Part shown: positions 26,755 to 35,132 of the stretch, in pieces
Layout: every line of letters begins with the position of its first letter
Numbering within the stretch: the stretch's first letter is position 1
Assembly (NCBI RefSeq): GCF_000425445.1
Contig: NZ_KE384377.1
Location: 484,948 to 548,947, forward strand
Length of the DNA stretch: 64,000 nucleotides
From: Flavobacterium denitrificans DSM 15936
GTDB lineage: Bacteria > Bacteroidota > Bacteroidia > Flavobacteriales > Flavobacteriaceae
Direction of reading: 5' to 3'
The notes under the pieces: generated by a model
The model's input: only the letters and a program-made list of their open reading frames with translations
The model's database searches: none
What the model was told of the DNA's origin: nothing
Translations under genes and position numbers: made by a program

Positions 26755-28680
26755 ATGAAAAGAGTATATAAAGAAATGAGATTGCCCATCTTATTGTTTT
26801 TCCTTGTTTGCAATAATGCCATTTTGGCTCAAAATGCACTTGGCAAAACAGAATGGTTTGACCCAAATAAACCAGCCACGACGTATTGTAATCCAATTAA
26901 TATTGGATATAATTTTACAACCCACAATCATAATGGAATTCCTGAATCTCGCCGTTCTAGCGCCGATCCTGTGATTATAACTTACAAAGGTGAATATTAT
27001 TTATTTGCAACCAATCAGGCTGGTTTTTTCTGGAGTAAAGACATGTCGAATTGGAATTTTGTTTATGGAAGCTTCCAAAGACAGCCAGGCGATGACGATC
27101 AATGCGCTCCTGCGGCTTGGGTAGTGAATGATACATTGTTTTATGTAGGTTCAACTTGGAAAAGAGATCATCCAATTTGGAAAACAGCCGACCCAAAATC
27201 GGGTCGTTGGACGCGTCACGTCGATAAAGCAATGTTGCCAACTTGGGATCCAGCGATCTTTCAAGATGACGACAAAAAAGTTTACATGTACTACGGCTCA
27301 AGTGGAAAATTGCCTCTTGTTGGGGTAGAGGTAGATTACAATACTTGGCTTCCAAAAGGTAATCAAGCGGATTATGCTACATTATACAAAGCTACAGAAG
27401 TAGAAGATATTCAAAAGCCATACGGACAAATCAAAGAAGTTGCAATTCTAGATCCTTCAGCTCATGGATGGGAACGCTTTGGTCCAAACAATGATATGGA
27501 ACCTGCACCTTGGGGGAATTTTATTGAAGGTGCTTGGATGACCAAACATAACGGGAAATATTATATGCAATATGGAGCGCCTGCAACCGAATTTAAAGGC
27601 TATGCAAATGGTGTTCATGTTGGTAATAACCCGTTAGGGCCATTTACGTATCAAAAGCATAATCCAATGTCTTATAAACCAGGCGGATTCGTAATTGGTG
27701 CAGGACACGGAAATACTTTTGCAGACAATTACGGAAATTATTGGAATACGGGAACCTGCAAAATCTCTATTAAAGATCGTTTTGAGCGTCGTATTGATAT
27801 GTTTCCAGCTGGATTCGATAAAGATGATGTAATGTATTCTATTACTGCTTACGGAGATTTTCCAATTGTACTTCCTACAAGCCAGCGTGATCAGACAAAA
27901 GGAGCATCATCAGGTTGGATGTTGCTTTCGTATAAAAAGCCTGTGACGGTTTCATCTTCTGAAGAATGTATGGAAGTAGAAACGCACAGAATGGACAATG
28001 GCGGTAAAAAAGTATATGAGAAATTTTGTTACGGACCTGAAAATTTAACAGATGAAAATATCCAAACCTATTGGTCGGCAAAAACAAGCAATCCAGGCGA
28101 ATGGCTTCAAATGGATTTAGGACGAAAAATGGAAATCAACGCTTTGCAAATAAATTACGCAGACCACAAAGCTACTCAGTACAACAAAGCAATGGATATT
28201 TATTATCAATATAAAATATTCATGTCTGATGATGCTCAAAACTGGACTTTGGTTGTAGATAAATCTAAAAATGACAAAGATGTCCCTCATGATTATGTTG
28301 AGCTTTCAAAATCGATAAAAGCACGTTATATTAAAATGGAAAACATTCACAATGCATCAGGCTTGTTTGCCATTTCTGATTTGAGAGTTTTTGGAAATGG
28401 TTTGGCAGAAAAACCAAAAGCAGTTTCTTCTTTTAAAGTGGATAGAAACAAAGCTGATTCGCGCAATGCGATGATTTCTTGGAAAAAACAAAGTGATGCC
28501 GTTGGATATAATATTTATTACGGAATTGCTCCCGATAAATTATACAATAGTATTATGGTTTACGGTGATAACACCTACGATTTTAGAGGCCTGGATAAAG
28601 GCACAAAATACTATTTTACGATTGAGCCTTTTAACGAAAACGGAATCGGTACAAAAAACAAACTTATCGAAGTGAAATAA
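26755..28680 (+). CDS. GH43-like glycoside hydrolase with F5/8C and fibronectin-III domains
   Basis: 641 residues with a signal peptide (to about residue 25; a second Met at codon 8 is also possible). The N-terminal five-bladed propeller (about 40-370) shows GH43 features: RRSSADPVIITYKGEYYLFA with the catalytic-base Asp, DPAIFQDDDKKVYMYYGSSG and FIEGAWMTKHNGKYYMQY with the likely general acid. A discoidin-type (F5/8C) module follows (about 400-545; NIQTYWSAKTSNPGEWLQMD) and then an FN3 domain (about 555-640). It probably removes a side-chain sugar. The actual sugar cannot be told, and arabinose or galactose is possible. A terminator follows. Confidence 0.85.
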   Translation: MKRVYKEMRLPILLFFLVCNNAILAQNALGKTEWFDPNKPATTYCNPINIGYNFTTHNHNGIPESRRSSADPVIITYKGEYYLFATNQAGFFWSKDMSNWNFVYGSFQRQPGDDDQCAPAAWVVNDTLFYVGSTWKRDHPIWKTADPKSGRWTRHVDKAMLPTWDPAIFQDDDKKVYMYYGSSGKLPLVGVEVDYNTWLPKGNQADYATLYKATEVEDIQKPYGQIKEVAILDPSAHGWERFGPNNDMEPAPWGNFIEGAWMTKHNGKYYMQYGAPATEFKGYANGVHVGNNPLGPFTYQKHNPMSYKPGGFVIGAGHGNTFADNYGNYWNTGTCKISIKDRFERRIDMFPAGFDKDDVMYSITAYGDFPIVLPTSQRDQTKGASSGWMLLSYKKPVTVSSSEECMEVETHRMDNGGKKVYEKFCYGPENLTDENIQTYWSAKTSNPGEWLQMDLGRKMEINALQINYADHKATQYNKAMDIYYQYKIFMSDDAQNWTLVVDKSKNDKDVPHDYVELSKSIKARYIKMENIHNASGLFAISDLRVFGNGLAEKPKAVSSFKVDRNKADSRNAMISWKKQSDAVGYNIYYGIAPDKLYNSIMVYGDNTYDFRGLDKGTKYYFTIEPFNENGIGTKNKLIEVK

Positions 28681-28699
28681 TTTTCATTAAAGATTACTA

Positions 28700-28735
28700 A
28701 AACTCCAATCGCAATTTTGTAATTGGAGTTTTTTT
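28700..28735 (+). terminator. Terminator after the GH43-like gene
   Basis: AAACTCCAAT (28700-28709) pairs with ATTGGAGTTT (28722-28731), and the T run continues to 28735. It marks the end of the polysaccharide utilization locus. Confidence 0.88.
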
Positions 28736-28816
28736 GTGAAAACACTCCAAAAAAATCTGACAGTTCTAAAAGAATTTTGTTCCTTTGTGAAACAACCCAA
28801 AAATGCTATAAAAACC

Positions 28817-30205
28817 ATGAAAAAAACGATTCTGTTAGCTGCGTTAGTTTTAAACGGATTGACATCTTTTGCGCAGTCGAACGATGAAAAAAACATTAAA
28901 TTATTTTACAAAAAAGCTCTAACCGAAGCTAAATGCTATTCTTGGTTAGAATATCTATCAAATGATATTGGAAGCCGTTTATCTGGATCAAAAGGCGCTG
29001 CAGAAGCCGTAGAATACACTAAACGTCAATTGGAAAGTTTAGGGCTTGATAAAGTTTATTTACAAGAAGTTATGGTTCCTCACTGGGTTCGCGGTGAAAA
29101 AGAGACTGCTTTTATATTAGATGGAAAAGTAAAAACGGCTGTACCAATTTGTGCATTGGGAGGTTCTGTTGCAACTCCAAAAGCAGGAATTACAGCTGAG
29201 GTAATCGAAGTACAAAGCCTTGACGAATTAAAAGGGCTTGGTGATAAAGTAAAAGGCAAAATTGTATTTTTTAACAGACCAATGAATCCTGAAAATATTG
29301 GAACTTTTGATTCTTATTCAGGGGCAGGAGATCAAAGAAGAAGTGGCGCAAAAGAAGCAGCTAAACTTGGTGCGGTGGGATCAATAGTACGTTCTTTAAA
29401 CTTGCGTTTAGATGATTTTCCTCATGCAGGAGCTCAAAGTTATGGCGATTTGCCAAAAGAACAATATATTCCGGCGGCGGCAATTAGTACAAATGGAGCT
29501 GAACTGTTGAGTAAGACTTTGAAAGTAAATCCTGGTATAAAATTCTTCTTTAAACAATCTTGCGAGACTTTGCCAGATGCATTGTCATATAACGTTATTG
29601 GAGAATTAAAAGGAACTGTTACTCCAGAAAATATTATGGTAGTTGGAGGACATTTAGATTCTTGGGATTTAGCAGATGGTTCTCATGATGATGGAGCAGG
29701 AGTAGTACAAAGTATGGAAGTGGTTCGAATTCTTAAAAATTTAAACTATAAGCCTAAAAACACCATTCGTGTTGTATTGTTTATGAACGAAGAAAATGGA
29801 GGAAAAGGTGGCGCTAAATATGAAGAAGTCTCTAAACAAAAGAACGAGAATCATATTTTTGCTTTAGAAAGCGATTCAGGTGGATTTACTCCAAGAGGAT
29901 TTTCAATAGAAGCTGATGATGCTAACTTTAAAAAGCTTCAAGAATATAAAAGCCTTTTTGAGCCATATTTAATTCATAATTTCACAAAAGGACATGCAGG
30001 ATCAGATATTGATCATTTAACTTCAAAAACTATTGTGAAAGCTGGTTTACAGCCAGACTCACAACGTTATTTTGACTATCACCACGCAGCAAACGATAAG
30101 TTTGATGCAATCAACAAAAGAGAATTAGAACTTGGTGCAGCAACAATGACGTCATTAATTTATTTGATAGATCAAAACGGAATTGTTCTTCCTGCATCAA
30201 ATTAA
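28817..30205 (+). CDS. M28 family metallopeptidase with PA domain, secreted
   Basis: 462 residues from ATG at 28817. A longer frame from GTG at 28736 begins inside the preceding terminator and would bury the signal peptide MKKTILLAALVLNGLTSFAQ, so it is rejected. A PA-type insert (about 115-240) is followed by the M28 zinc-peptidase domain. Metal ligands are visible in VVGGHLDSWD and HDDGAG, with the catalytic glutamates in FMNEENGG, then ESDSGG and a late YHHAAND. It is probably an aminopeptidase or carboxypeptidase acting in the periplasm or outside. It is monocistronic. Confidence 0.93.
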   Translation: MKKTILLAALVLNGLTSFAQSNDEKNIKLFYKKALTEAKCYSWLEYLSNDIGSRLSGSKGAAEAVEYTKRQLESLGLDKVYLQEVMVPHWVRGEKETAFILDGKVKTAVPICALGGSVATPKAGITAEVIEVQSLDELKGLGDKVKGKIVFFNRPMNPENIGTFDSYSGAGDQRRSGAKEAAKLGAVGSIVRSLNLRLDDFPHAGAQSYGDLPKEQYIPAAAISTNGAELLSKTLKVNPGIKFFFKQSCETLPDALSYNVIGELKGTVTPENIMVVGGHLDSWDLADGSHDDGAGVVQSMEVVRILKNLNYKPKNTIRVVLFMNEENGGKGGAKYEEVSKQKNENHIFALESDSGGFTPRGFSIEADDANFKKLQEYKSLFEPYLIHNFTKGHAGSDIDHLTSKTIVKAGLQPDSQRYFDYHHAANDKFDAINKRELELGAATMTSLIYLIDQNGIVLPASN

Positions 30206-30224
30206 TTTTTGAATGTATATAAAC

Positions 30225-30258
30225 AAAAAAGCTATGAGATTTTCTCATAGCTTTTTTG
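30225..30258. terminator. Bidirectional terminator between convergent genes
   Basis: AAAAAAGCTATGAGA (30225-30239) pairs with TCTCATAGCTTTTTT (30243-30257). It serves the M28 gene on the plus strand and the YiiX-like gene on the minus strand. Confidence 0.92.
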
Positions 30259-30278
30259 TTTTAATTGCTCGCAAAAGT

Positions 30279-30956
30279 TTAATATGTATCGATAACGGTT
30301 TTTAATAAATCAGAATCGGCTAGATCAGAAGGTGCAACTACTTTTTCTTCAAGGGGAATTTCATTTCCATATCTGTCTTGTACTATTTTTCGAACTCTCG
30401 GATCTTCTAAATTAAATTCTTTCAATTTACGAAGTTTGGATAATTCGATTCCCGCTCCGTTTTTATAAATTTTCCAAATTAATTCAGAACAATAGATTCG
30501 GGTATCTGTCCATTCAAAATAGGCATCATATTCTTTTCCATTAAATTGCTGACTGTAATCCTTCATTTTTTGTAAAGCCGACGAGGTTAAAACTGTCTCT
30601 GCATTTTTTAATCTTTTTATAAGATATTTGCCGTCTTTTCCATGTGAAATCCAATCTTGTAAAGGCGTAAGTTTTACTGGTTGTACAGCTTCAAAAACAA
30701 ATAAGTTACCGTTTATTTTATAAATAATCCCACAGTGTGAAAATTTAGAATTTGTTGCAATTCGGACCGCTTCACATTGTTTTGATTCTGAAGTCTGGAA
30801 AATAATATCAGCATCCTTAATTTTCTCAAAATTTTCATTTTTAAACTTTTCTCCTGAAAAAGGATTGTTTGGAAAAACTTTCATCGAAACAAACAAGGCA
30901 CAGCAAAAGCTGAGTATAAAAGTAATTATGAGAAAGAGATATTTTGGCTTTTTCAT
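30279..30956 (-). CDS. YiiX/YebB-like permuted papain-fold protein
   Basis: 225 residues with an N-terminal hydrophobic segment (residues 8-26), either a signal or an anchor. The body matches the permuted NlpC/P60 (YiiX/YebB) family. DADIIFQTSESKQ is the usual G-D-I/L-like start, the catalytic His is in SKFSHCGIIYKI, and the Cys is in YCSELIWKIYKN (permuted order, His before Cys). Such proteins are putative cysteine peptidases or amidases of the envelope; substrates are not known. It is a single gene between two terminators. Confidence 0.85.
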   Translation of the reverse strand: MKKPKYLFLIITFILSFCCALFVSMKVFPNNPFSGEKFKNENFEKIKDADIIFQTSESKQCEAVRIATNSKFSHCGIIYKINGNLFVFEAVQPVKLTPLQDWISHGKDGKYLIKRLKNAETVLTSSALQKMKDYSQQFNGKEYDAYFEWTDTRIYCSELIWKIYKNGAGIELSKLRKLKEFNLEDPRVRKIVQDRYGNEIPLEEKVVAPSDLADSDLLKTVIDTY

Positions 30957-31003
30957 ATCTTGAATTTTAAATTAGAAATATGATTTATTCTCGTTTTATA
31001 AAA

Positions 31004-31039
31004 AAAAACAGAATCTCAAATAAATGAAATTCTGTTTTT
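31004..31039 (-). terminator. Terminator after the kdsA operon
   Basis: AAAAACAGAAT (31004-31014) pairs with ATTCTGTTTTT (31029-31039), 20 bases past the stop of the outer-membrane protein gene on the minus strand. Confidence 0.88.
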
Positions 31040-31058
31040 AATATTGTAAAGAATTCTG

Positions 31059-31964
31059 TTAGATTCTGAAAATCCCACCAACAGCAAGAATACGTTGAAA
31101 ATAAGTAAAATGCTGAGATGCTCTGTCTTCACTGCTTAAAGTAGTTCTGATATCTTTCATGTCGATATAGCCACCTTTCAATTCTCCTTGAACATAGAAG
31201 TGTTTGAAAAAAGTAATGTTTAGACCTGCTTTTGCAGAAATGCCATAACCAGAAACATGAAAATCATCGTGACGTTCTTTGCCTAAAAGTGTTGTATTGG
31301 TCTTAGGATATAAAAGTCCTGCTCCAAGACCTTCCGTTAAGTTGATTTGCACTTTATCAATATTAGGCAATCCAAACCATTTAGAAATATCATCAAATCT
31401 TGCAACTTCAGTATGAACATAATTCAAACCATCTGTATGTTCGTACATTAAGAAAGCAGGGCCGTTTGGTGGCATAATACCGTTCTCGTAACCGCCTTCC
31501 TGAGCACCACCTTGAGACATGTCTACAGGAGTGTTGTTGTAAATTCCATTGTAAATTGAACCAGGGTCGTTTGCAGGTAAATTAATGTTTCCAGTAACAT
31601 TTGCAATTTGATTCTGCGTCATTACATATTTCATGTGGTCAACACCTATTGCAACGCTGTAATGATCGCTAAAAAAATAACCAAACCTCAAATTTGTTTG
31701 CGGAATAGTCATATTTACCGGATTAACATAATCAATATGCCATCCTTTTGGTTTGTCATGAGCTGCCATATTATCCACCGTAAAGTTGTAATCCTTACCT
31801 CTGAAATTCACATCAGAATCAGAATAACTTTCTCTGTTTCCTCCCCACATCACAAAGAATTTGCCTTTGTTGTGCGCAGCATATTTTTGTACAGGTATTT
31901 CTTCCTGAGCAAATGTGTTTAAAGAAACACAAGCCAGTAAGAAAAATAAAATTTTTGTTTTCAA
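31059..31964 (-). CDS. Outer-membrane beta-barrel-like protein of unknown function
   Basis: 301 residues with a clear signal peptide (MKTKILFFLLACVSLNTFAQ). The start codon is TTG at 31964; no nearer ATG keeps the signal. The mature chain has amphipathic strands ending in -GGIFRI, with segments like NLRFGYFFSDHYSVAIGVDH and HFYVQGELKGGYIDMKDI, which suggests a barrel. A long loop rich in Gly, Asn and Pro lies at about 125-165. I do not recognise a family. It begins 19 bases after kdsA and shares its terminator, so it may serve the envelope along with the lipopolysaccharide sugar enzyme. Confidence 0.7.
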   Translation of the reverse strand: MKTKILFFLLACVSLNTFAQEEIPVQKYAAHNKGKFFVMWGGNRESYSDSDVNFRGKDYNFTVDNMAAHDKPKGWHIDYVNPVNMTIPQTNLRFGYFFSDHYSVAIGVDHMKYVMTQNQIANVTGNINLPANDPGSIYNGIYNNTPVDMSQGGAQEGGYENGIMPPNGPAFLMYEHTDGLNYVHTEVARFDDISKWFGLPNIDKVQINLTEGLGAGLLYPKTNTTLLGKERHDDFHVSGYGISAKAGLNITFFKHFYVQGELKGGYIDMKDIRTTLSSEDRASQHFTYFQRILAVGGIFRI

Positions 31965-31983
31965 AGAACTTAAGTATTATAAA

Positions 31984-32802
31984 TTAAAAGGCATTTACAG
32001 TTTTTCTTATGGCTACTAATTTGTTCATTAAACCTTCAAAATAGTCTAAATGAAGCATATTTGCGCCATCGCTTTTTGCGTTTGCAGGATCAAAATGTGT
32101 TTCGATAAAAATACCATCAACACCTACAGCGATACCAGCTTTAGCGACCGTTTCGATCATGTCAGGTCTTCCGCCTGTAACACCAGCAGTCTGGTTTGGT
32201 TGTTGTAAAGAATGCGTTACGTCCAATACCGTAGAAGCATATTGTTGCATAGTAGGAATTCCTCTGAAGTCAACAATCATGTCTTGGTAGCCAAACATAG
32301 TACCGCGGTCAGTAACCATAACATTTTCATTATTACAGTCTAAAACTTTTTGAACAGCATGTTTCATGCTCTCCGGACTCATAAATTGTCCTTTTTTCAA
32401 GTTAACCGTCTTTCCTGTATTGGCTGCAGCGACAACAAGATCAGTTTGACGTACTAAGAAAGCTGGAATTTGCAAAACATCAACGTATTGCGCTGCTTTC
32501 TCAGCATCTTCATTTGTATGAATGTCAGTTACAGTTGGAACGTGAAAAGTTTCCGAAACTTTTCTTAAGATTTTTAAAGCTTTTTCATCGCCAATTCCAG
32601 AAAAACTGTCAATTCTAGAACGGTTTGCTTTTTTAAAAGATCCTTTAAACACATAAGGAATCTGAAGATTGTCGGTAATACCAACTAATTTTTCAGCAAT
32701 TCTCAGCGCCATTTCTTCACCTTCGATAGCACAAGGCCCCGCTAATAAAAAGAAATTCCCGCTGTCAGTATGCTTAATTTGTGGAATATGTTGTAAGTTC
32801 AT
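31984..32802 (-). CDS. kdsA: 3-deoxy-8-phosphooctulonate synthase (KDO-8-P synthase)
   Basis: 272 residues. It condenses phosphoenolpyruvate with arabinose 5-phosphate to make KDO-8-phosphate for lipopolysaccharide core. Family motifs: FLLAGPCAIEGEEMA at the start, FKGSFKKANRSRIDSF, LQIPAFLVRQTDLVVAAA, NVMVTDRGTMFGYQD and the final ETHFDPANAKSDGANMLHL. An upstream in-frame GTG at 32820 lies next to the -7 promoter element, so ATG at 32802 is the start. A membrane-protein gene follows in the same operon. Confidence 0.98.
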   Translation of the reverse strand: MNLQHIPQIKHTDSGNFFLLAGPCAIEGEEMALRIAEKLVGITDNLQIPYVFKGSFKKANRSRIDSFSGIGDEKALKILRKVSETFHVPTVTDIHTNEDAEKAAQYVDVLQIPAFLVRQTDLVVAAANTGKTVNLKKGQFMSPESMKHAVQKVLDCNNENVMVTDRGTMFGYQDMIVDFRGIPTMQQYASTVLDVTHSLQQPNQTAGVTGGRPDMIETVAKAGIAVGVDGIFIETHFDPANAKSDGANMLHLDYFEGLMNKLVAIRKTVNAF

Positions 32803-32822
32803 AAAATTATTTTTTTGCACTG

Positions 32823-32851
32823 CAAAGGTAGTTATGATTTATGAGTTTCAG
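32823..32851 (-). promoter_or_regulatory. kdsA promoter, flavobacterial type
   Basis: On the minus strand, CTG (32851-32849), 18 bases, then TACCTTTG (32830-32823). The -7 element fits TAnnTTTG exactly and the -33 element differs from TTG by one base. It lies 21 bases before the kdsA ATG. Confidence 0.6.
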
Positions 32852-32877
32852 ATGAAGATTTAAGATTATTTTATGAA

Positions 32878-33040
32878 CCCGATAGCTATCGGAGCTGCTA
32901 TCAGTTTCAATATTTTTCTCGGCAACTTTTTTTTCCAAATTTTGTTCAGGAGCTTCCTCCGGTCGCTCTGCTTAGCCAGAAAAAAGTAAGTTTTAGAGAA
33001 AAATGATTTCCACTTCTATCAGGGCTAGATTTAGTAGGAT
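32878..33040. repeat. Spacer with CCGATAGCTATCGG palindrome
   Basis: The 252-base spacer between kdsA and the next gene holds a perfect 14-base palindrome (32879-32892). GC-richer stretches around 32950-32975 are unlike the AT-rich surroundings. CGATAGC also occurs in the spacer at about 40764. No coding sequence was found. It is likely a remnant of a dispersed intergenic element. Confidence 0.4.
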
Positions 33041-33054
33041 TATGAGAAATTAAG

Positions 33055-33507
33055 TTAATTTTCCTTGCTTTTTTCGCACTGATTATAAAACCTCCAAAAG
33101 TAAACTTGACCAGCAAAAAATAAAATATTGACAAGTGTAATGCTGTAAACAATTATATGCATTCTTCCGACAGTTTTTTCAGGATCTAAAATATTCAAAT
33201 TTAAAAGCTCATAAAAACTAATTTTAGAGATTATAATTGCGGGAATTGTCAGCAGAAAATGAATTATGAATCTTTTGAAACTTAAATTATTCAAGTTTTT
33301 AGAGAGTTTCCAATAATAGAATACTGAAAAACTCAGAATCATAAATTTCAATAAATCTCCCATCATTTCTCCTGGATAGATATTGGTATTCCAGCCAGGA
33401 ACCAATGAGGAAAAGAAATCTGAAGATAGATGAATTAGGATATAATATGGAAATATTATCAATGATAAAAGCAAGAATACTATAAAAGCTAATTTTGTCT
33501 TAATCAT
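33055..33507 (-). CDS. Small integral membrane protein, unknown function
   Basis: 150 residues with four likely membrane helices (about 6-27, 47-65, 80-100 and 122-143). A short loop after the first helix has LSSDFFSSLVPGWNTNIYPG. The C-terminus ends in a charged tail. I do not recognise a family. It follows another small membrane-anchored protein by 20 bases and a lipoprotein before that, so the three probably share a transcript. Confidence 0.65.
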   Translation of the reverse strand: MIKTKLAFIVFLLLSLIIFPYYILIHLSSDFFSSLVPGWNTNIYPGEMMGDLLKFMILSFSVFYYWKLSKNLNNLSFKRFIIHFLLTIPAIIISKISFYELLNLNILDPEKTVGRMHIIVYSITLVNILFFAGQVYFWRFYNQCEKSKEN

Positions 33508-33527
33508 AGATTTATTCCAAATCAGGT

Positions 33528-33893
33528 TTAATTATTGATGATTGATTCAATTAGTTTTTTACTTTTTAAATCAATTATTTTTTCAAAAGTCAAATTGTTT
33601 AAATAAAATTCATTTTCGCTTCTAAAAACTTCGTATTTGTTTTCATTGACGAATTCATATAAATCCACAGTGTCTTTTTCTTTTGTAATAACATGGATTC
33701 TTTTCCAATCTTTTGAAATTAGACCAAAGTTTTGAGTTTGTTTGTTAACGATGATATCTCCGTTTTTAGATTCAAAATAGACTTCTTGAAGACTTCCATA
33801 ATGATCCTCAATTTCCATTACATACAAGCTAGAGCAAATCAAGCCTAAAAAGATAAATAACAGAATTGCAATGCAAATAATTATCCTTTTCAA
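33528..33893 (-). CDS. Small membrane-anchored protein, unknown function
   Basis: 121 residues with one N-terminal helix (MKRIIICIAILLFIFLGLIC), then a soluble part with alternating strands (for example ENKYEVFRSENEFYLNNL). The start is TTG at 33893. A five-codon frame (ATG at 33904 to TGA at 33890) begins just behind the upstream stop and overlaps this TTG, which could help re-initiation. No known family is recognised. It lies 12 bases after the lipoprotein gene. Confidence 0.55.
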   Translation of the reverse strand: MKRIIICIAILLFIFLGLICSSLYVMEIEDHYGSLQEVYFESKNGDIIVNKQTQNFGLISKDWKRIHVITKEKDTVDLYEFVNENKYEVFRSENEFYLNNLTFEKIIDLKSKKLIESIINN

Positions 33894-33905
33894 TTTGAGA
33901 GCATA

Positions 33906-34358
33906 TTAATTCTGCTTCAAACTCAATCCCATCGGAACCATTAAAATTCCTTTTTCGTAAATATTTAAATAAAGTGTAATTGGTTTTTTTTGTCCTTCCC
34001 AAGTCAATTCATAAACATTTAAAAATCCTGCTCCCATGTCGCTTCGTTTTGTTGGAAAAGGACAACAAGTTTCCATGCGTTTATAAGTGATTTTTTCGCC
34101 TTTTGGACCAGCCAAAGCATTCAGAAAACGCGTTTCATTTAGCGCTTCATCTTTGGTGTTTCGATAGAATATATTAACTGGATAATCAGGGTCGTAACCG
34201 TATTTTTTGTCTTTTGCAAAAAGTGTAATGGCAAACGTATTGTCTTTTTTCAAAATTAAATCGGGAGCATTGTCATCAACATTTTTTAAAGTCGATTTTG
34301 TACTCATGCAGGAAACTGCAGAAAATAATAAAATTAAAAAAAAGAATATTCTTTTCAT
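33906..34358 (-). CDS. Lipoprotein, unknown function
   Basis: 150 residues from ATG at 34358. A longer frame from 34403 adds 15 residues before a good signal, MKRIFFFLILLFSAVSC, and is rejected. Cys at residue 17 is the lipidation site. The mature part has ITLFAKDKKYGYDPDYPVNI, a CC pair in METCCPFP, and TLYLNIYEKGILMVPMGL near the end. Similar small flavobacterial lipoproteins are sometimes labelled as a sugar-phosphate aldolase, but no aldolase motif is visible. It probably heads the three-gene unit reaching 33055. Confidence 0.65.
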   Translation of the reverse strand: MKRIFFFLILLFSAVSCMSTKSTLKNVDDNAPDLILKKDNTFAITLFAKDKKYGYDPDYPVNIFYRNTKDEALNETRFLNALAGPKGEKITYKRMETCCPFPTKRSDMGAGFLNVYELTWEGQKKPITLYLNIYEKGILMVPMGLSLKQN

Positions 34359-34451
34359 GGTTTGAGAGTTTTGGTCATACAAATGTATAGGCTTTTTATT
34401 CACAAAAAATGGTTTTAATTTTTTTTTCTGTGAAAATCAAAATCAAGTTAA

Positions 34452-35132
34452 TTATGAATCAACTTTTTTCGGATTAACTTTTAATATACCAACTACAATC
34501 AGATATTGTGCCACAAGATAGGTCAGCATTATAAAAAAAGAACTTTTCTCAAATGGAGCATAAAATTTATTAATTGCCAAAATGCTGTCTGAAATTACAA
34601 AAGCAATTGCACCAAAAAAAACATACAAGTTCCCCGGTTTTTGCCACACCAAATATCCGTTAAAAGCAAATAAAAGCATAATCGAAATTACACTTGCATA
34701 AACTATTACAGGAATTTGCAAATCGCCCAAAGTAGGCAGTAAAACAGATAACATTCCAATTAAATATAAGGCAATCAATACGCTTCCAATTCCAAAAATG
34801 ATAAAATTTCTTTTCTTTTTGATTTTTGGTTGTTTGTTGAATAAAACACAATAAACGATATGTGAAATTAGGAAAGAAACTAATCCGAGAATGAAATAAA
34901 TTTCGCCCAAATCTGCAAAAAGTAGAATAACGTCACCAATCCATGAAAATAATAAAGCAAGCAATAACATGTTTTTTGTTGGAAATGATCTATAAAAATA
35001 AACGCCAAAACTTAATAGCGGAATTAAAATAGGTTTTAAAAACAAATCAAAACTTTCATATCCTAAGATCAAAATAAGCAGATAGACAAAGCAAAAAGCA
35101 ATGAAAATTTTAAAATATGTGGCGTTTCTCAT
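34452..35132 (-). CDS. Lysoplasmalogenase, YhhN/TMEM86 family
   Basis: 226 residues and mostly membrane: about eight hydrophobic helices. The family signature region is LLLALLFSWIGDVILLFADL (Asp in helix), followed by FILGLVSFLISHIVYCVLF, and later GAIAFVISDSILAINKFYAP. YhhN/TMEM86 enzymes hydrolyse the vinyl ether bond of lysoplasmalogens. The start overlaps the stop of the upstream gene by 4 bases (ATGA at 35129-35132), so translation is coupled to the alkylglycerol-monooxygenase-like protein. Both act on ether lipids by homology. Confidence 0.88.
   Translation of the reverse strand: MRNATYFKIFIAFCFVYLLILILGYESFDLFLKPILIPLLSFGVYFYRSFPTKNMLLLALLFSWIGDVILLFADLGEIYFILGLVSFLISHIVYCVLFNKQPKIKKKRNFIIFGIGSVLIALYLIGMLSVLLPTLGDLQIPVIVYASVISIMLLFAFNGYLVWQKPGNLYVFFGAIAFVISDSILAINKFYAPFEKSSFFIMLTYLVAQYLIVVGILKVNPKKVDS

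Noticed and set aside
28736..28816. GTG start for the M28 peptidase
   Set aside because: The GTG lies in the T run of the preceding terminator and the real signal peptide begins at ATG 28817.
33906..34358. Sugar-phosphate aldolase function for the small lipoprotein
   Set aside because: The protein is only 150 residues with a lipobox and has no aldolase motif; the true KDO-8-P synthase is kdsA at 31984-32802.
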